From Singulisphaera sp. GP187 (lineage in GTDB: Bacteria; Planctomycetota; Planctomycetia; Isosphaerales; Isosphaeraceae), in assembly GCF_900129635.1 (NCBI RefSeq), contig NZ_FSRB01000001.1, forward strand, positions 5,855,501 through 5,919,500: DNA of 64,000 nucleotides, given 5' to 3'. Under the pieces are notes generated by a model. It saw nothing but the letters and a program-made list of their open reading frames with translations. It made no database searches and was not told where the DNA came from. Below are positions 35,563-44,322 of this stretch, in pieces. The position numbers and the translations under genes were made by a program. The first letter of the stretch is position 1; every line of letters starts with the position of its first letter.

Positions 35563-36009
35563 TCAGTTCTTCTCTCGTTTCAAGACGATCAGGCTCGGCT
35601 TCTCGTTTTCGCCCTCTTTGAACTCGGTCGGGCGGTCGTTGCCCGGGCCGCCGTTGCAGATCTTGATGGTGTCGTCGTCGACGAACTCGTAGAGGCCCTT
35701 ATTGTCGGGCGACTCGTTTCCATCGGGGCCGACAAACTTGACCCAGTCGACGGTTTTGAACGGCTTGGCCGCCGCGTCGAGTTTGATCTCCCCCTTGATC
35801 TCAAAGGTTTGGCCGTCGGGCGCGGAGCCCGAGGCGGTGACAACGCTCCCCTTGATCTCGACCGTGAGCGTAATATTTTTCTCGGGGCCGAGCGAAGTTT
35901 TCCACTTGCCCTGGAATTTGGCGAGATCCCCTTTGGGGGCGTCGTCGGCCGCCGTGGCCAGAACCGGGAAGAGGATCGCGAACAGGGGGACGAAACGGAG
36001 CGCACGCAT
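35563..36009 (-). CDS. Exported TIGR03067-like protein
   Basis: The ATG at 36009 gives 148 residues with a signal peptide (ALRFVPLFAILFPVLATAAD). The mature part starts DLAKFQGKWKTS and ends in a YEFVDDDTIKICNGGPG...RPTEFK segment, the lipocalin-like arrangement of TIGR03067 domain proteins, which are common in planctomycetes and of unknown function. Confidence 0.75.
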   Translation of the reverse strand: MRALRFVPLFAILFPVLATAADDAPKGDLAKFQGKWKTSLGPEKNITLTVEIKGSVVTASGSAPDGQTFEIKGEIKLDAAAKPFKTVDWVKFVGPDGNESPDNKGLYEFVDDDTIKICNGGPGNDRPTEFKEGENEKPSLIVLKREKN

Positions 36010-36301
36010 TGGGTCGGTACTCCACGCGACAGAAGGTTCAAATCGCCCCGATTCGGCTTGCCGGACGCTCTGCGCTCGGTGTTCAGGCCGTGGCGGGACG
36101 GGTTGCCCAGCAGTACCTGACCGCCGGCTCTTCGGTTTCAGATTCCCCCGCTCGAAGTCACTGGGGACGGGTCCGGATTGGCGATCGGGAGCCGTTCGCA
36201 AGGGGTTTGGGAAACTTTGCCTAGATTCTCTAATATGTTGCCAATCGCCGAACTGTTGGCCGACGCGGGAGTTTCGGTGCGCGGGATTGAATTGAGCCGA
36301 C

Positions 36302-36330
36302 TTGACAGAGACGCGATCATCCTCTAGATT
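36302..36330 (+). promoter_or_regulatory. Strong sigma70-type promoter for the Tex-like gene
   Basis: TTGACA (36302-36307) and TAGATT (36325-36330) are separated by exactly 17 bases. The start codon of the Tex-like gene lies 126 bases downstream. The -35 box is a perfect consensus. Confidence 0.65.
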
Positions 36331-36455
36331 GGCCGGACCGTATCGACAACGGGTATTGCCCCGTGCGCTCTAAACCGCGACTTCAATACGCGGTGGCGGA
36401 CACATTATTCCGCCTCGTCGTCGCCGTCTTTTTCTCATCTAGGTGCAAAGCCTCC

Positions 36456-39400
36456 ATGGACACCCCGATTCAGGTCGACCTGGGCCGGATTGCGCAGGAC
36501 CTTCAGATCCGGCGCGTGCAGGTGGAGAGCGTCGTCCTGTTGCTCGACGAAGGCAACACGGTGCCGTTCATCACTCGCTACCGGAAGGAACGGACCGGCA
36601 ACCTGAACGAGGTGGCGATCCGGGAGATCCAGCTTCGCGTCGGTCGCCTCCGTGAACTTGCCGAGCGCAAAGAAACGATCCTCAAAACGATCGAAGCGCA
36701 AGGCAAGCTCAGTGATGACCTCGCTGCTGCCATCCGCCAGGCCGACAATCCCAAACGGCTCGAAGACCTCTACCTGCCGTTCAAGCCGAAGAAAAAAACC
36801 AAGGCGTCGGAAGCTCGTGACCGGGGACTGGAACCGCTGGCCTTGCGGATCTGGAACCGCGACGAGACCCTCACCGACCTGAATGCCGCCGCCGCGGAAT
36901 TCATCAATCCCGAAAAAGAGATCGACAGCGCCGAGAAGGCCCTCGAAGGGGTCCGCCACATCCTGGCGGAGGCGATCAGCGAAATGGCCCCGGTGCGCGA
37001 CGCGGTCCGCCGCGTCGTTTGGAAGACCGGCAAGGTCGTTACCTCGAAGACCGATATCCCGGAAGGGCAAGGCCTCGAGTACCGCGACTACTTCAACTAC
37101 TCCGAGCCGATCTCGCACATCCCGCCGCACCGGGTTCTCGCGATCAACCGGGGCGATAAAGAAGGCCCGCTCAAGGTCAAGCTCGACGTCCCGCGCCCGG
37201 AAGTGGAGGCGGCGACTTGCTCGCAGCTCCCGCTGGAAGGTCACCCGCACTCCGAGTTCTTCCACTCGGCCGCGCTCGACGCCCTCGACCGCCTGCTGAT
37301 GCCCAGCATGGAACGGGAAGTGCGCCGCGACCTGACCGACCTGGCCGAGCGACACGCGGTGGACGTCTTCGCCCGCAACCTTCGCAGCCTCTTGTTGCAG
37401 CCGCCGATTCCTTCGCAGGTCGTCTTGGCGATCGACCCCGGGTTCCGGACCGGGTGCAAAGTCGCCGTGCTCGACGGTCATGGGAACCTGCTCGAGCATG
37501 GGGTGATTCACCCGCATCCTCCCCAGAATCGCCGCTCCGAGGCCAAGGTCTTCTTGAAGGACTTGGTGGGTCGGCATCAGGTGGGGGTCATCGCCATCGG
37601 CAACCAAAGCGCCTGCCGCGAAACCGAAGAACTCGTCGCCGAAGTCATCGCCGAGGGCACGTTCTTCCACGAGAACCCCGGAGTGACCGACTTCCCCGGG
37701 GCGCCCGTGACCCCGAACACCGCACCGGCCCCGGAGCAATCGGCTCACGAGGACGAGGCGGCTGTTGACGAGGGAGCGGAAGCTTCCGCGTCTGACTCGG
37801 TCGACGAATCGGCACCAATCGCCGCCGAGGACGCGTCCGATCCGGTTGCGGACTCGGACCCCTCAGAGAACGGTTCGGACCAAGAGCCGGACGTCGCTCC
37901 GGGGGCAACCTTCGGCAATCCGGCCGAGGCCATGCCGCCGATCTCGGGTGGTGCCCCCGACTCGGGCCCCTCGTCTGAAGTGGAGCGATCGACCGAATCC
38001 GAGGCTGAGACCCCGGAATCCACGCCCGCTCCGACCCCGGAATCCACGCCGACCCCGGCGGGCGAAGCGGTGGCTCACGCTCCCACGGCCGAGCCGACGG
38101 AGCCCTCCCCTGCCCCGGTGGCAGCCGAGGCTGTGACGACACCGCCGACGGAGACCGAGGCGCCGGCCGAAGCTCAAGCTCAACCGGAAGGGGCCGAGAC
38201 TCCTGCAGCGACTCCGGCTCCTGCCGCGGCCGCGGCACCGACTCCGGCCGCCCCGACCAAGCGTGAGCGGGGTCAGAAGCAATCGCAGCCGCGTCCGCCC
38301 CGGCCGAAGCCGGTGCCGTTGCCGCCCAAGCCGCACCCGGCCGACGTCCAGCTCGCGCAGTTGACTTACGTCATCGTCAACGAGGCGGGAGCCAGCGTCT
38401 ACTCGGCCAGCCCGGTCGGTCGCGAAGAGTTCCCTGACTACGACGCCACGCTCCGTGGGACGATCTCGATCGGCCGGCGGCTCCAGGATCCGCTCTCCGA
38501 ATTGGTCAAGATCGAGCCCCAGAGCATTGGGGTCGGCCTCTATCAACATGACATCAACTCCAAGCAACTGAAAGAGTCGCTGGAGTCGGTGATCGCCAGT
38601 TGCGTGAACTTCGTGGGGGTGGACCTGAACACGGCGAGCGTCCCGCTCTTGCGGCACGTCTCGGGTATGAATCAGCTCACCGCCCGACGGCTGGTGGACT
38701 ACCGCAAAGAGAAGGGGCCGTTCACCACCCGCGAGCAGTTGACCCAGGTCGAGGGGATCGGGCCGGCGACTTACACGCAGGCGGCCGGGTTCTTGAAGAT
38801 CCGCGATGGTGAGCATCCGCTCGACCGGACCTGGATCCACCCTGAGAGTTACGAGGTGGCCACCCGGCTGCTCGAGAAGCTCGGTTTCTCCGCCGAGGTG
38901 GTCCGCGACAAGGCTCAGCTCCCCGCGTTGCACGAAAAGTTGAATGAAGCCGACGTGCCGACCCTGGCGCGTGAGCTCGAGGTGGGCGAGCCGACCCTGC
39001 ACGATATCTTCGAGGCCCTGGCTCGGCCGGAACGCGACCCGCGTGACGACCTGCCCAAGCCGATCTTCAAGAAGGGCGTGCTCAAGCTTGAGGATTTGAC
39101 CGCGGGCATGGAGCTCAAGGGGACCGTCCTGAACGTGGTCGACTTCGGCGCGTTCGTCGACATCGGTCTCAAAGACTCGGGCCTGGTTCATATCAGCCAG
39201 CTTGCCAACCGTTACATCAAGAGTCCGCACGACGTGGTGAGCGTCGGCGACGTGGTGACGGCCTGGGTGATGGGGGTCGACCACGAGCGCAAGCGGGTCT
39301 CCCTGACGATGGTCAAGCCGGGCACCGAGCGTCCCCGCGGGGGACACGGACCTGGTTCGGAAGCCAGAGGCGGTGGAGGCGGTGGCCGTCGTGGCGCACC

Positions 39401-39944
39401 GGAAGGGCAAGAAGGACGAGGAGCCGGCGCCGGCCGTCCTCCGCGTCGCGAGGGATCGGCCCCGCCCGCTTCGCAGCAGCCGGCCGGTGCTGGTGCTGGT
39501 GCACCTTCCGCGGGTGGTCCTCCGGCGAGGCGCCCCGAGGGACCGGGCGGTCATCGACCGGGTGGGTTCCGTCCTGGCCAAGGCCAAGGGGGTCCCGGAC
39601 GCGGTGGTGCTCGGTCCTCGCATGGTGGTGGCCCCGGGCGGTTCGAGCGCGCTCAACAGCCCCCTCGGCCCACTCTGCCTCCCCGTCCCGCGAAGCCGGC
39701 CCTGCCGCCGCCGCCGCTGTCGAAAGATGCTCTGGCGGGCAGTGTTCCGCTCCGCAGCTTCGGCCAGCTCAAGCAACTCTGGCAGGCTCGGGTCGACGAA
39801 CCGGTCGAGGGGGAAACCCCTGCCGGGACCACCGACACCGGCGCAGAGCCGTCGCAGGCCCAGACGCCGCCGCCGGCACCGGCTCAGGAGGCCCCTGCCC
39901 CCACCCCACCGGAACCATCCGCCGGTGACGAGTCCGCGAGCTGA
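36456..39944 (+). CDS. Tex-family RNA-binding transcription factor with large disordered insert
   Basis: The protein has 1162 residues against about 770 for typical Tex. In order: N-terminal helical Tex domain (1-310), YqgF/RNase-H-like domain starting VVLAIDPGFRTGCKVAVLD (near 322), then an insertion of about 215 residues (412-628) made of Pro, Ala, Glu, Ser and Thr. The same domain then resumes with VIVNEAGASVYSASPVGREE, followed by a helix-hairpin-helix part (VNTASVPLLRHVSG, near 721) and an S1 domain (885-955). A Gly/Arg/Pro-rich tail of about 200 residues closes the protein. Tex binds RNA and affects transcription. The ATG at 36456 is preferred to 36363 because it aligns with the family N-terminus. 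Confidence 0.92.
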   Translation: MDTPIQVDLGRIAQDLQIRRVQVESVVLLLDEGNTVPFITRYRKERTGNLNEVAIREIQLRVGRLRELAERKETILKTIEAQGKLSDDLAAAIRQADNPKRLEDLYLPFKPKKKTKASEARDRGLEPLALRIWNRDETLTDLNAAAAEFINPEKEIDSAEKALEGVRHILAEAISEMAPVRDAVRRVVWKTGKVVTSKTDIPEGQGLEYRDYFNYSEPISHIPPHRVLAINRGDKEGPLKVKLDVPRPEVEAATCSQLPLEGHPHSEFFHSAALDALDRLLMPSMEREVRRDLTDLAERHAVDVFARNLRSLLLQPPIPSQVVLAIDPGFRTGCKVAVLDGHGNLLEHGVIHPHPPQNRRSEAKVFLKDLVGRHQVGVIAIGNQSACRETEELVAEVIAEGTFFHENPGVTDFPGAPVTPNTAPAPEQSAHEDEAAVDEGAEASASDSVDESAPIAAEDASDPVADSDPSENGSDQEPDVAPGATFGNPAEAMPPISGGAPDSGPSSEVERSTESEAETPESTPAPTPESTPTPAGEAVAHAPTAEPTEPSPAPVAAEAVTTPPTETEAPAEAQAQPEGAETPAATPAPAAAAAPTPAAPTKRERGQKQSQPRPPRPKPVPLPPKPHPADVQLAQLTYVIVNEAGASVYSASPVGREEFPDYDATLRGTISIGRRLQDPLSELVKIEPQSIGVGLYQHDINSKQLKESLESVIASCVNFVGVDLNTASVPLLRHVSGMNQLTARRLVDYRKEKGPFTTREQLTQVEGIGPATYTQAAGFLKIRDGEHPLDRTWIHPESYEVATRLLEKLGFSAEVVRDKAQLPALHEKLNEADVPTLARELEVGEPTLHDIFEALARPERDPRDDLPKPIFKKGVLKLEDLTAGMELKGTVLNVVDFGAFVDIGLKDSGLVHISQLANRYIKSPHDVVSVGDVVTAWVMGVDHERKRVSLTMVKPGTERPRGGHGPGSEARGGGGGGRRGAPEGQEGRGAGAGRPPRREGSAPPASQQPAGAGAGAPSAGGPPARRPEGPGGHRPGGFRPGQGQGGPGRGGARSSHGGGPGRFERAQQPPRPTLPPRPAKPALPPPPLSKDALAGSVPLRSFGQLKQLWQARVDEPVEGETPAGTTDTGAEPSQAQTPPPAPAQEAPAPTPPEPSAGDESAS

Positions 39945-39955
39945 ACTGAATTATC

Positions 39956-39985
39956 GCCGGTCCCTTCGGGGGCCGGCTTTTTTTT
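39956..39985 (+). terminator. Rho-independent terminator of the Tex-like gene
   Basis: Nine-base arms (39956-39964, 39969-39977) with one wobble pair and a TTCG tetraloop are followed by eight T residues, 11 bases after the stop codon. Confidence 0.9.
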
Positions 39986-40037
39986 CGTTTCGTTCGTCGG
40001 GTAGGCCCGGCCTTCGACTTTCCCGAGGTCAGATGAC

Positions 40038-40066
40038 GCCGGCTCTCATTGAGGGCCGGCTTTTTT
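40038..40066 (+). terminator. Second terminator-like hairpin
   Basis: Ten-base arms (40038-40047, 40051-40060) with an ATT loop are followed by TTTTTT. It lies about 90 bases after the Tex stop and may back up the first terminator. Confidence 0.75.
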
Positions 40067-40088
40067 CGTTGGCCAAAGCGGAAACCGT

Positions 40089-40157
40089 GGTGGGCCGTGC
40101 CCACCCTCCAAGAGAATTCAGGCCCTTGCCTCTCTTGCAGGGTGGGCACGGCCCACC
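40089..40157. repeat. Dispersed inverted repeat (GTGGGC...GCCCAC family), copy 2
   Basis: The 19-base perfect arms 40089-40107 and 40139-40157 share their core with the element at 18107-18182. An inner AAGAGA/TCTCTT stem is present. Confidence 0.85.
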
Positions 40158-40280
40158 GTCTTTGTGGCCTTTGATGATGATGTTATGTCTTAGCGAGGTT
40201 GATCGACGAGTTGCGCACCCTCTCGATGGGTTAGCCCCCATCTTTTTTCAACGACCCGCCAGAGTGCGAGGAATCCCCCT

Positions 40281-40395
40281 CGTTCCCACGGTCCTCCGTG
40301 GGAATGCCGTCCCCGACGCTCCGCGTCGTCTGGCCCTCGCAAGCCGAGGACGCAGAGCGTCCCAGACTTCATTCCCACGGGGGACCGTGGGAATG
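40281..40395. repeat. Compound inverted-repeat element
   Basis: Two hairpins with the same TTCCCACGG...CCGTGGGAA core stand at 40281-40306 and 40370-40395, with a GACGCTC...GAGCGTC stem between them. It lies about 75 bases downstream of the minus-strand hydrolase gene. Confidence 0.75.
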
Positions 40396-40470
40396 AGTTG
40401 CGAGAGGCTTCCTCGCCCTGGATCGGGTCATTGTCTTTTTTCTGGGGCCGTGATCAAATCAAGCGTCTCT

Positions 40471-42519
40471 TTACTTCGCCGGCGCCTTGGTTTTAAGCTT
40501 CCAGGTCTCATCGAAGTAGCCGGACGTTTTCGTCACTCCGCTCTCACCGTCGACCTGAATGACGGCGTAATCCCCCAGGTGTGGGTAGAGAAGCGCGTTG
40601 GTGCCCGCGAACTCTTTGGCGCCGAAGGTGTGGCCGCTGTTGACCACGACGTAGCGGTGGGGGTTGAGCGGACTGAGCGTGATCAGCACCGGTGCATGGC
40701 TGTCTGCCCGAAATTGGCCCGCCAGATCGACTTCGGTTTGTGACCAGCGCAAGGGCAGGTCGTTGAGCACTCGGGCGAGGAGGCTGTTCGAGCCGGGGTC
40801 GCCGAACAGGACGAGGTGGTACGCTTCGATGTCCTCGGGGGTGACCTCCGTATCATTTTTGATCCGGACCTCCCCCCGCATCCAGCGCCTCCAGTCGTTG
40901 GCGAACTGGTCGAGGCGGTCGTCGGCCCATTTCTGGACGTGGGGATTCCAGGGCTTGCCCGTCCCTCGCACGCACAGGAAGGGGCCACTAAAGGCGTCGT
41001 CGATCGGGCCTTGGAGGTTCCTCCGCTTGCCGCGCTCGGCGTTTTCCTGGAGCCGGCGCGAGGCGTCGTAGTCGAGCAGGTTCCATTCGTCGCCGTCGCG
41101 CTGGAAGTAGACGTAGGGGAGCAGGCCCCGGACCGCCCCCTCGAGCGGGAATTCTTGATCGCCCAGGCGGATCGTCTCGGCGGCGTGGCGCTCGACTCCG
41201 AGCACGGCGACGTTCTCGATCTTGGTCACGACGGCCACGTTCCCTTGCAACTCGGCCTCGACGGACGCCTGGCGGTAGTGCTCTTCGAGTTGCTCGATCG
41301 AGAGCCAGGCGGCCTGGTTGTATTTCAGGGTCGAGGTGACGAAGCGGATCCGTTGCGGGTTCAGGTTCGCGCCCTGCTTGGCGTGGTCGTCGTGGAACTC
41401 CTTGAGGATCTTGGCACTGACCGGATCGACCTGGTGTCCCATCTTGGCCCCGACCACGCGGAGGAAGTCGATTCCTTCGCCGCGGGTGAGTAGCCCTTCG
41501 GTCTTGAAGGTGTAACCCAGGGCTTTGAGGGCCTCCTCGATGTTGATCGAGGCCTGGCGCTGGGGATCGTTTTCGCCGCCATAGCCGACCATCGGGACGT
41601 TGAACGCGTTGGCCGCGTAGTCGACGGCGTCATAGATCCGGAGTGCCTCGGTTTGATACTCCGGGATTGCCTTGAGCTTGGCGTAGTTCTTGGTCTCGGA
41701 GAACCCCGCGCCCGCCTCGACCGACGACCAGAGGCTGGGGTGATGTAGCCCGAGGTGCCAGGCCCCTGCCCCTCCCATCGAGAAGCCGCGGAGCACAATC
41801 CGCCGATCATCGATCGAATGGTTGCGCTTGACGGCCGCGATCGCCTCGAAGACATCGGTCTCGCCGGCCCAGCGATAGGCGTTGTTCGTCCGGCCGAAGA
41901 CGTGGAGGACAAGCGTTCCGCCGGCGGCGGCCTCGGTGTCGGCCGGGGCGGCCTTGCCGTCATGCCCTTGGATGAAGTTGACTTCGGTGAGCGACTCGCC
42001 GCGGCCGTGCAGGACGACGTCGAGCCGTAGCCGGCGCTTGGGGGCGGCGGTTGCGTTTGCTTCGCCTTCGAGGTCCGGCGGTACGATCACGGCGTACGGC
42101 TGCACCGAGCCATCCACCTTGGAGAAATAGCCGCGGATCGCAGGGCCGGGAGCCTTGGTCCAGGGCTGCTGACCGTTGGCCGCCTGGTGCGCTCGCTCCA
42201 GGCCGCGGTCGATGACCTTCAAGGTCGCCGCGACATCCTTCTTGGCGAAGAACTCGTTGAGCCGGAGCGTCCATTCGGCGGCCTTTTGATAGATCGCGAC
42301 GTCGGCGAAGGCATCGCGCTGCGCTCCCTCAGCCTGCGGAAGCTCCGCGATGGCCTGGGTCAGCACGGCGAGCCGGGCCTCGATCTCCCCCTTCTCCTCG
42401 GCGGTCGGTTCATACCGTGGCGGCTTCTTGAAGGTCGGTTGGGCCCGCGCCGAACTCATCGTGAACCCGATCAACGTCAAACTCAGCAGAATCGACCCGC
42501 GCAAGATTCGCCCGTTCAT
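40471..42519 (-). CDS. Exported alpha/beta hydrolase (esterase/peptidase-like)
   Basis: The ATG at 42519 gives 682 residues with a signal peptide (GSILLSLTLIGFTMSSARAQ). A helical N-terminal part (residues 30-130) precedes the hydrolase domain: RRLRLDVVLHGRGESLTEVN, then a YRWAGETDVFEAI segment, and the nucleophile elbow VLRGFSMGGAGAWHLGLHHP (Ser near residue 259). VGYGGENDPQRQAS likely holds the acid. The C-terminal third (VTSTLKYNQAAWLSIEQLEE on) is beta-rich and may bind substrate. It fits prolyl-oligopeptidase or feruloyl-esterase-like secreted enzymes. The longer frame upstream to 42717 has no signal. Confidence 0.85.
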   Translation of the reverse strand: MNGRILRGSILLSLTLIGFTMSSARAQPTFKKPPRYEPTAEEKGEIEARLAVLTQAIAELPQAEGAQRDAFADVAIYQKAAEWTLRLNEFFAKKDVAATLKVIDRGLERAHQAANGQQPWTKAPGPAIRGYFSKVDGSVQPYAVIVPPDLEGEANATAAPKRRLRLDVVLHGRGESLTEVNFIQGHDGKAAPADTEAAAGGTLVLHVFGRTNNAYRWAGETDVFEAIAAVKRNHSIDDRRIVLRGFSMGGAGAWHLGLHHPSLWSSVEAGAGFSETKNYAKLKAIPEYQTEALRIYDAVDYAANAFNVPMVGYGGENDPQRQASINIEEALKALGYTFKTEGLLTRGEGIDFLRVVGAKMGHQVDPVSAKILKEFHDDHAKQGANLNPQRIRFVTSTLKYNQAAWLSIEQLEEHYRQASVEAELQGNVAVVTKIENVAVLGVERHAAETIRLGDQEFPLEGAVRGLLPYVYFQRDGDEWNLLDYDASRRLQENAERGKRRNLQGPIDDAFSGPFLCVRGTGKPWNPHVQKWADDRLDQFANDWRRWMRGEVRIKNDTEVTPEDIEAYHLVLFGDPGSNSLLARVLNDLPLRWSQTEVDLAGQFRADSHAPVLITLSPLNPHRYVVVNSGHTFGAKEFAGTNALLYPHLGDYAVIQVDGESGVTKTSGYFDETWKLKTKAPAK

Positions 42520-43085
42520 CAGCACACCCGGTTTGCGACTTTGAGGGAGATCATCCACGCAACGAGTTCCGGATTGTAACGCAGCCGGACCCCCTTCCAC
42601 ACACAACCCACTTTTTTTCCGGCGGGTCAGGCGGATTGGATCCCTGTCTCCCGTCGGCCGGAGTGATCGGGCCCCAAAGTTGCTCATGAAATGGAGTGAG
42701 GTTACGCGTGGCGTCACCCCGATTTGCTTTGTGTAACCTCTGGTTTTGAAAAGATTTAGACGGCTTTGTCGTTCGGCGGGGTTGTGCGGTTGCCTCCCCT
42801 TGGGGGGCTTGAGGTCGGAACGTTGTGGCGGAGGCCGGCCGACGGGTGCGGAGAGGGGACGCGAGCGAAGTCCCCTTGGTTCCTTGGGAGGACTGGCTAT
42901 AATCCTCAGATGCTATGAGACTTGGAGCGTACTGGGTGGGTTTTGTCCGTCGGGTCTCGACCGGGTGGACTAAAAACCTCTGCCTTCCTATTTGAATTGC
43001 CGACGATCGATCGATCCCTGAAGCATTGATTTGCGACCGACTCAGGAGTTCGGCCCCCTCGCCTTGAAAGGGATGGACGGAGCCT
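42520..43085. other. Divergent intergenic region
   Basis: The region holds the promoter-like boxes at 42876-42903. No small gene is recognised. Confidence 0.4.
42876..42903 (+). promoter_or_regulatory. Candidate promoter for the ABC transporter genes
   Basis: TTGGTT (42876-42881) and TATAAT (42898-42903) are spaced by 16 bases, with a perfect -10. The ABC permease start lies about 180 bases downstream. Confidence 0.45.
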
Positions 43086-44297
43086 ATGGGTTCGTTTGCC
43101 TGGCGCAACCTCTTGACCCGCCCGCTGCGGACAATTTTGGCGTTGATCGGCCTGTCGATTCCGATTCTCGGCGTGATGGGCCTGTTCAGCGTCTCGCAGG
43201 GGATGCGGAATCTGGTCGGGGATACCCTCAGCCGAGTCGAGGGGGTGATGGTCCTCCGCGAGAATTCGCCGAGTCCGGTCTTTAGCGACCTCGAAGCGGA
43301 TCTGGCCGTGACGCTCAAGGGGATTCCCGGCGTCCGCGTGGTGGCCCCCGAAATCTGGAAGGTCGCGCCGAACATCGAGGGACGAACGATGTTCAGCAAG
43401 CTGATGGGGGGTGGAGGGGCGAAGAGCATCCTCGACCAACCGGTGATCCAGGGGCAAGACATCGTCGCCCACCAAGGTTTGAAGAGCGCGGTCTATCCGC
43501 GTGCGATGAAGGAACGCAACGGCGAGGGGCGATTCCTGGTCGCCGCCGACAAGAACAAGCCGAATATCGTGATCAGCAAGAAGCTGGCCAAAGACTACCC
43601 CGGTGCCGATGGCAAACCGAGGAAGGTGGGCGACTCGCTGCAGATCGGCGGCCGGCCGTTCCACGTCGTCGGGATCTACGATACGGGGTCGATGCTCCTG
43701 GACGTCGTGGTCGTGATGGATATCGGCATGGCCCGAGACCTGATGGGGGTCTCGAAGGACATGGTTTCAAGCTACTATGTTGAAACCGATGATGCGACCA
43801 AGAACGACGAGATCTCGCAGGCGATCGAGAAGGCGCTCCCTCGGGTCGATGCGCGGAGCATGTCCGAGTTCATGGCCAATTTCGGGTCGATGATGGGCCA
43901 GATCGATAAGTTTTTGATGATGACCGTCAGCCTGGCGCTCCTGGTCGGCGTCGTCGGGATCATCAACACGATGCTGATGAGCACGACCGAGCGATTCGTC
44001 GAGTTCGGCGTGTTGCGGACCAACGGCTGGTCTCAAGGGAACATCCTGACCTTGGTGACGCTCGAGAGCGCCTATCTCGGCTTGCTCTCGGGGGTTGTCG
44101 GGTGCATCCTCGCCTTGGTGGGGGTGATGGTGGCCAACCAGTTCGTCGATGGGGGCGTGCGGCTTTCAATCCCGGCCTGGCTCTACGTGCTCGGGATTAC
44201 GCTGTCCGTCGTTACGGGAACGCTGGGCGGTCTCTATCCGGCGTGGCGGGCGGCGCGGCTCGTGCCGATGGATGCGATCCGGGTGGGATCGCACTGA
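43086..44297 (+). CDS. MacB/FtsX-type ABC transporter permease
   Basis: The protein has 403 residues. An N-terminal transmembrane segment (TILALIGLSIPILGVMGLFS) is followed by a large extracytoplasmic MacB-type domain and three C-terminal segments, the first near MMTVSLALLVGVVGIINTML. The family motif TTERFVEFGVLRTNGWSQGNI and the LYPAWRAARLVPMDAIR end are clear. GGAG lies four bases before the ATG. This class (LolCE/MacB) works by mechanotransmission rather than by moving substrate through a pore. The ATPase gene follows 25 bases later. Confidence 0.93.
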   Translation: MGSFAWRNLLTRPLRTILALIGLSIPILGVMGLFSVSQGMRNLVGDTLSRVEGVMVLRENSPSPVFSDLEADLAVTLKGIPGVRVVAPEIWKVAPNIEGRTMFSKLMGGGGAKSILDQPVIQGQDIVAHQGLKSAVYPRAMKERNGEGRFLVAADKNKPNIVISKKLAKDYPGADGKPRKVGDSLQIGGRPFHVVGIYDTGSMLLDVVVVMDIGMARDLMGVSKDMVSSYYVETDDATKNDEISQAIEKALPRVDARSMSEFMANFGSMMGQIDKFLMMTVSLALLVGVVGIINTMLMSTTERFVEFGVLRTNGWSQGNILTLVTLESAYLGLLSGVVGCILALVGVMVANQFVDGGVRLSIPAWLYVLGITLSVVTGTLGGLYPAWRAARLVPMDAIRVGSH

Positions 44298-44322
44298 CCG
44301 ATTGGGATGAGCAAGGTGAGCG

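Noticed and set aside
37863..39776. A 637-codon minus-strand open frame
   Set aside because: It lies entirely antisense to the Tex-like gene, whose domains are clear; the product is Arg/Gly/Leu low complexity.
40281..40395. Insertion sequence ends
   Set aside because: No transposase frame lies between the two hairpins, and the element is only 115 bases long; it is treated as a dispersed repeat.
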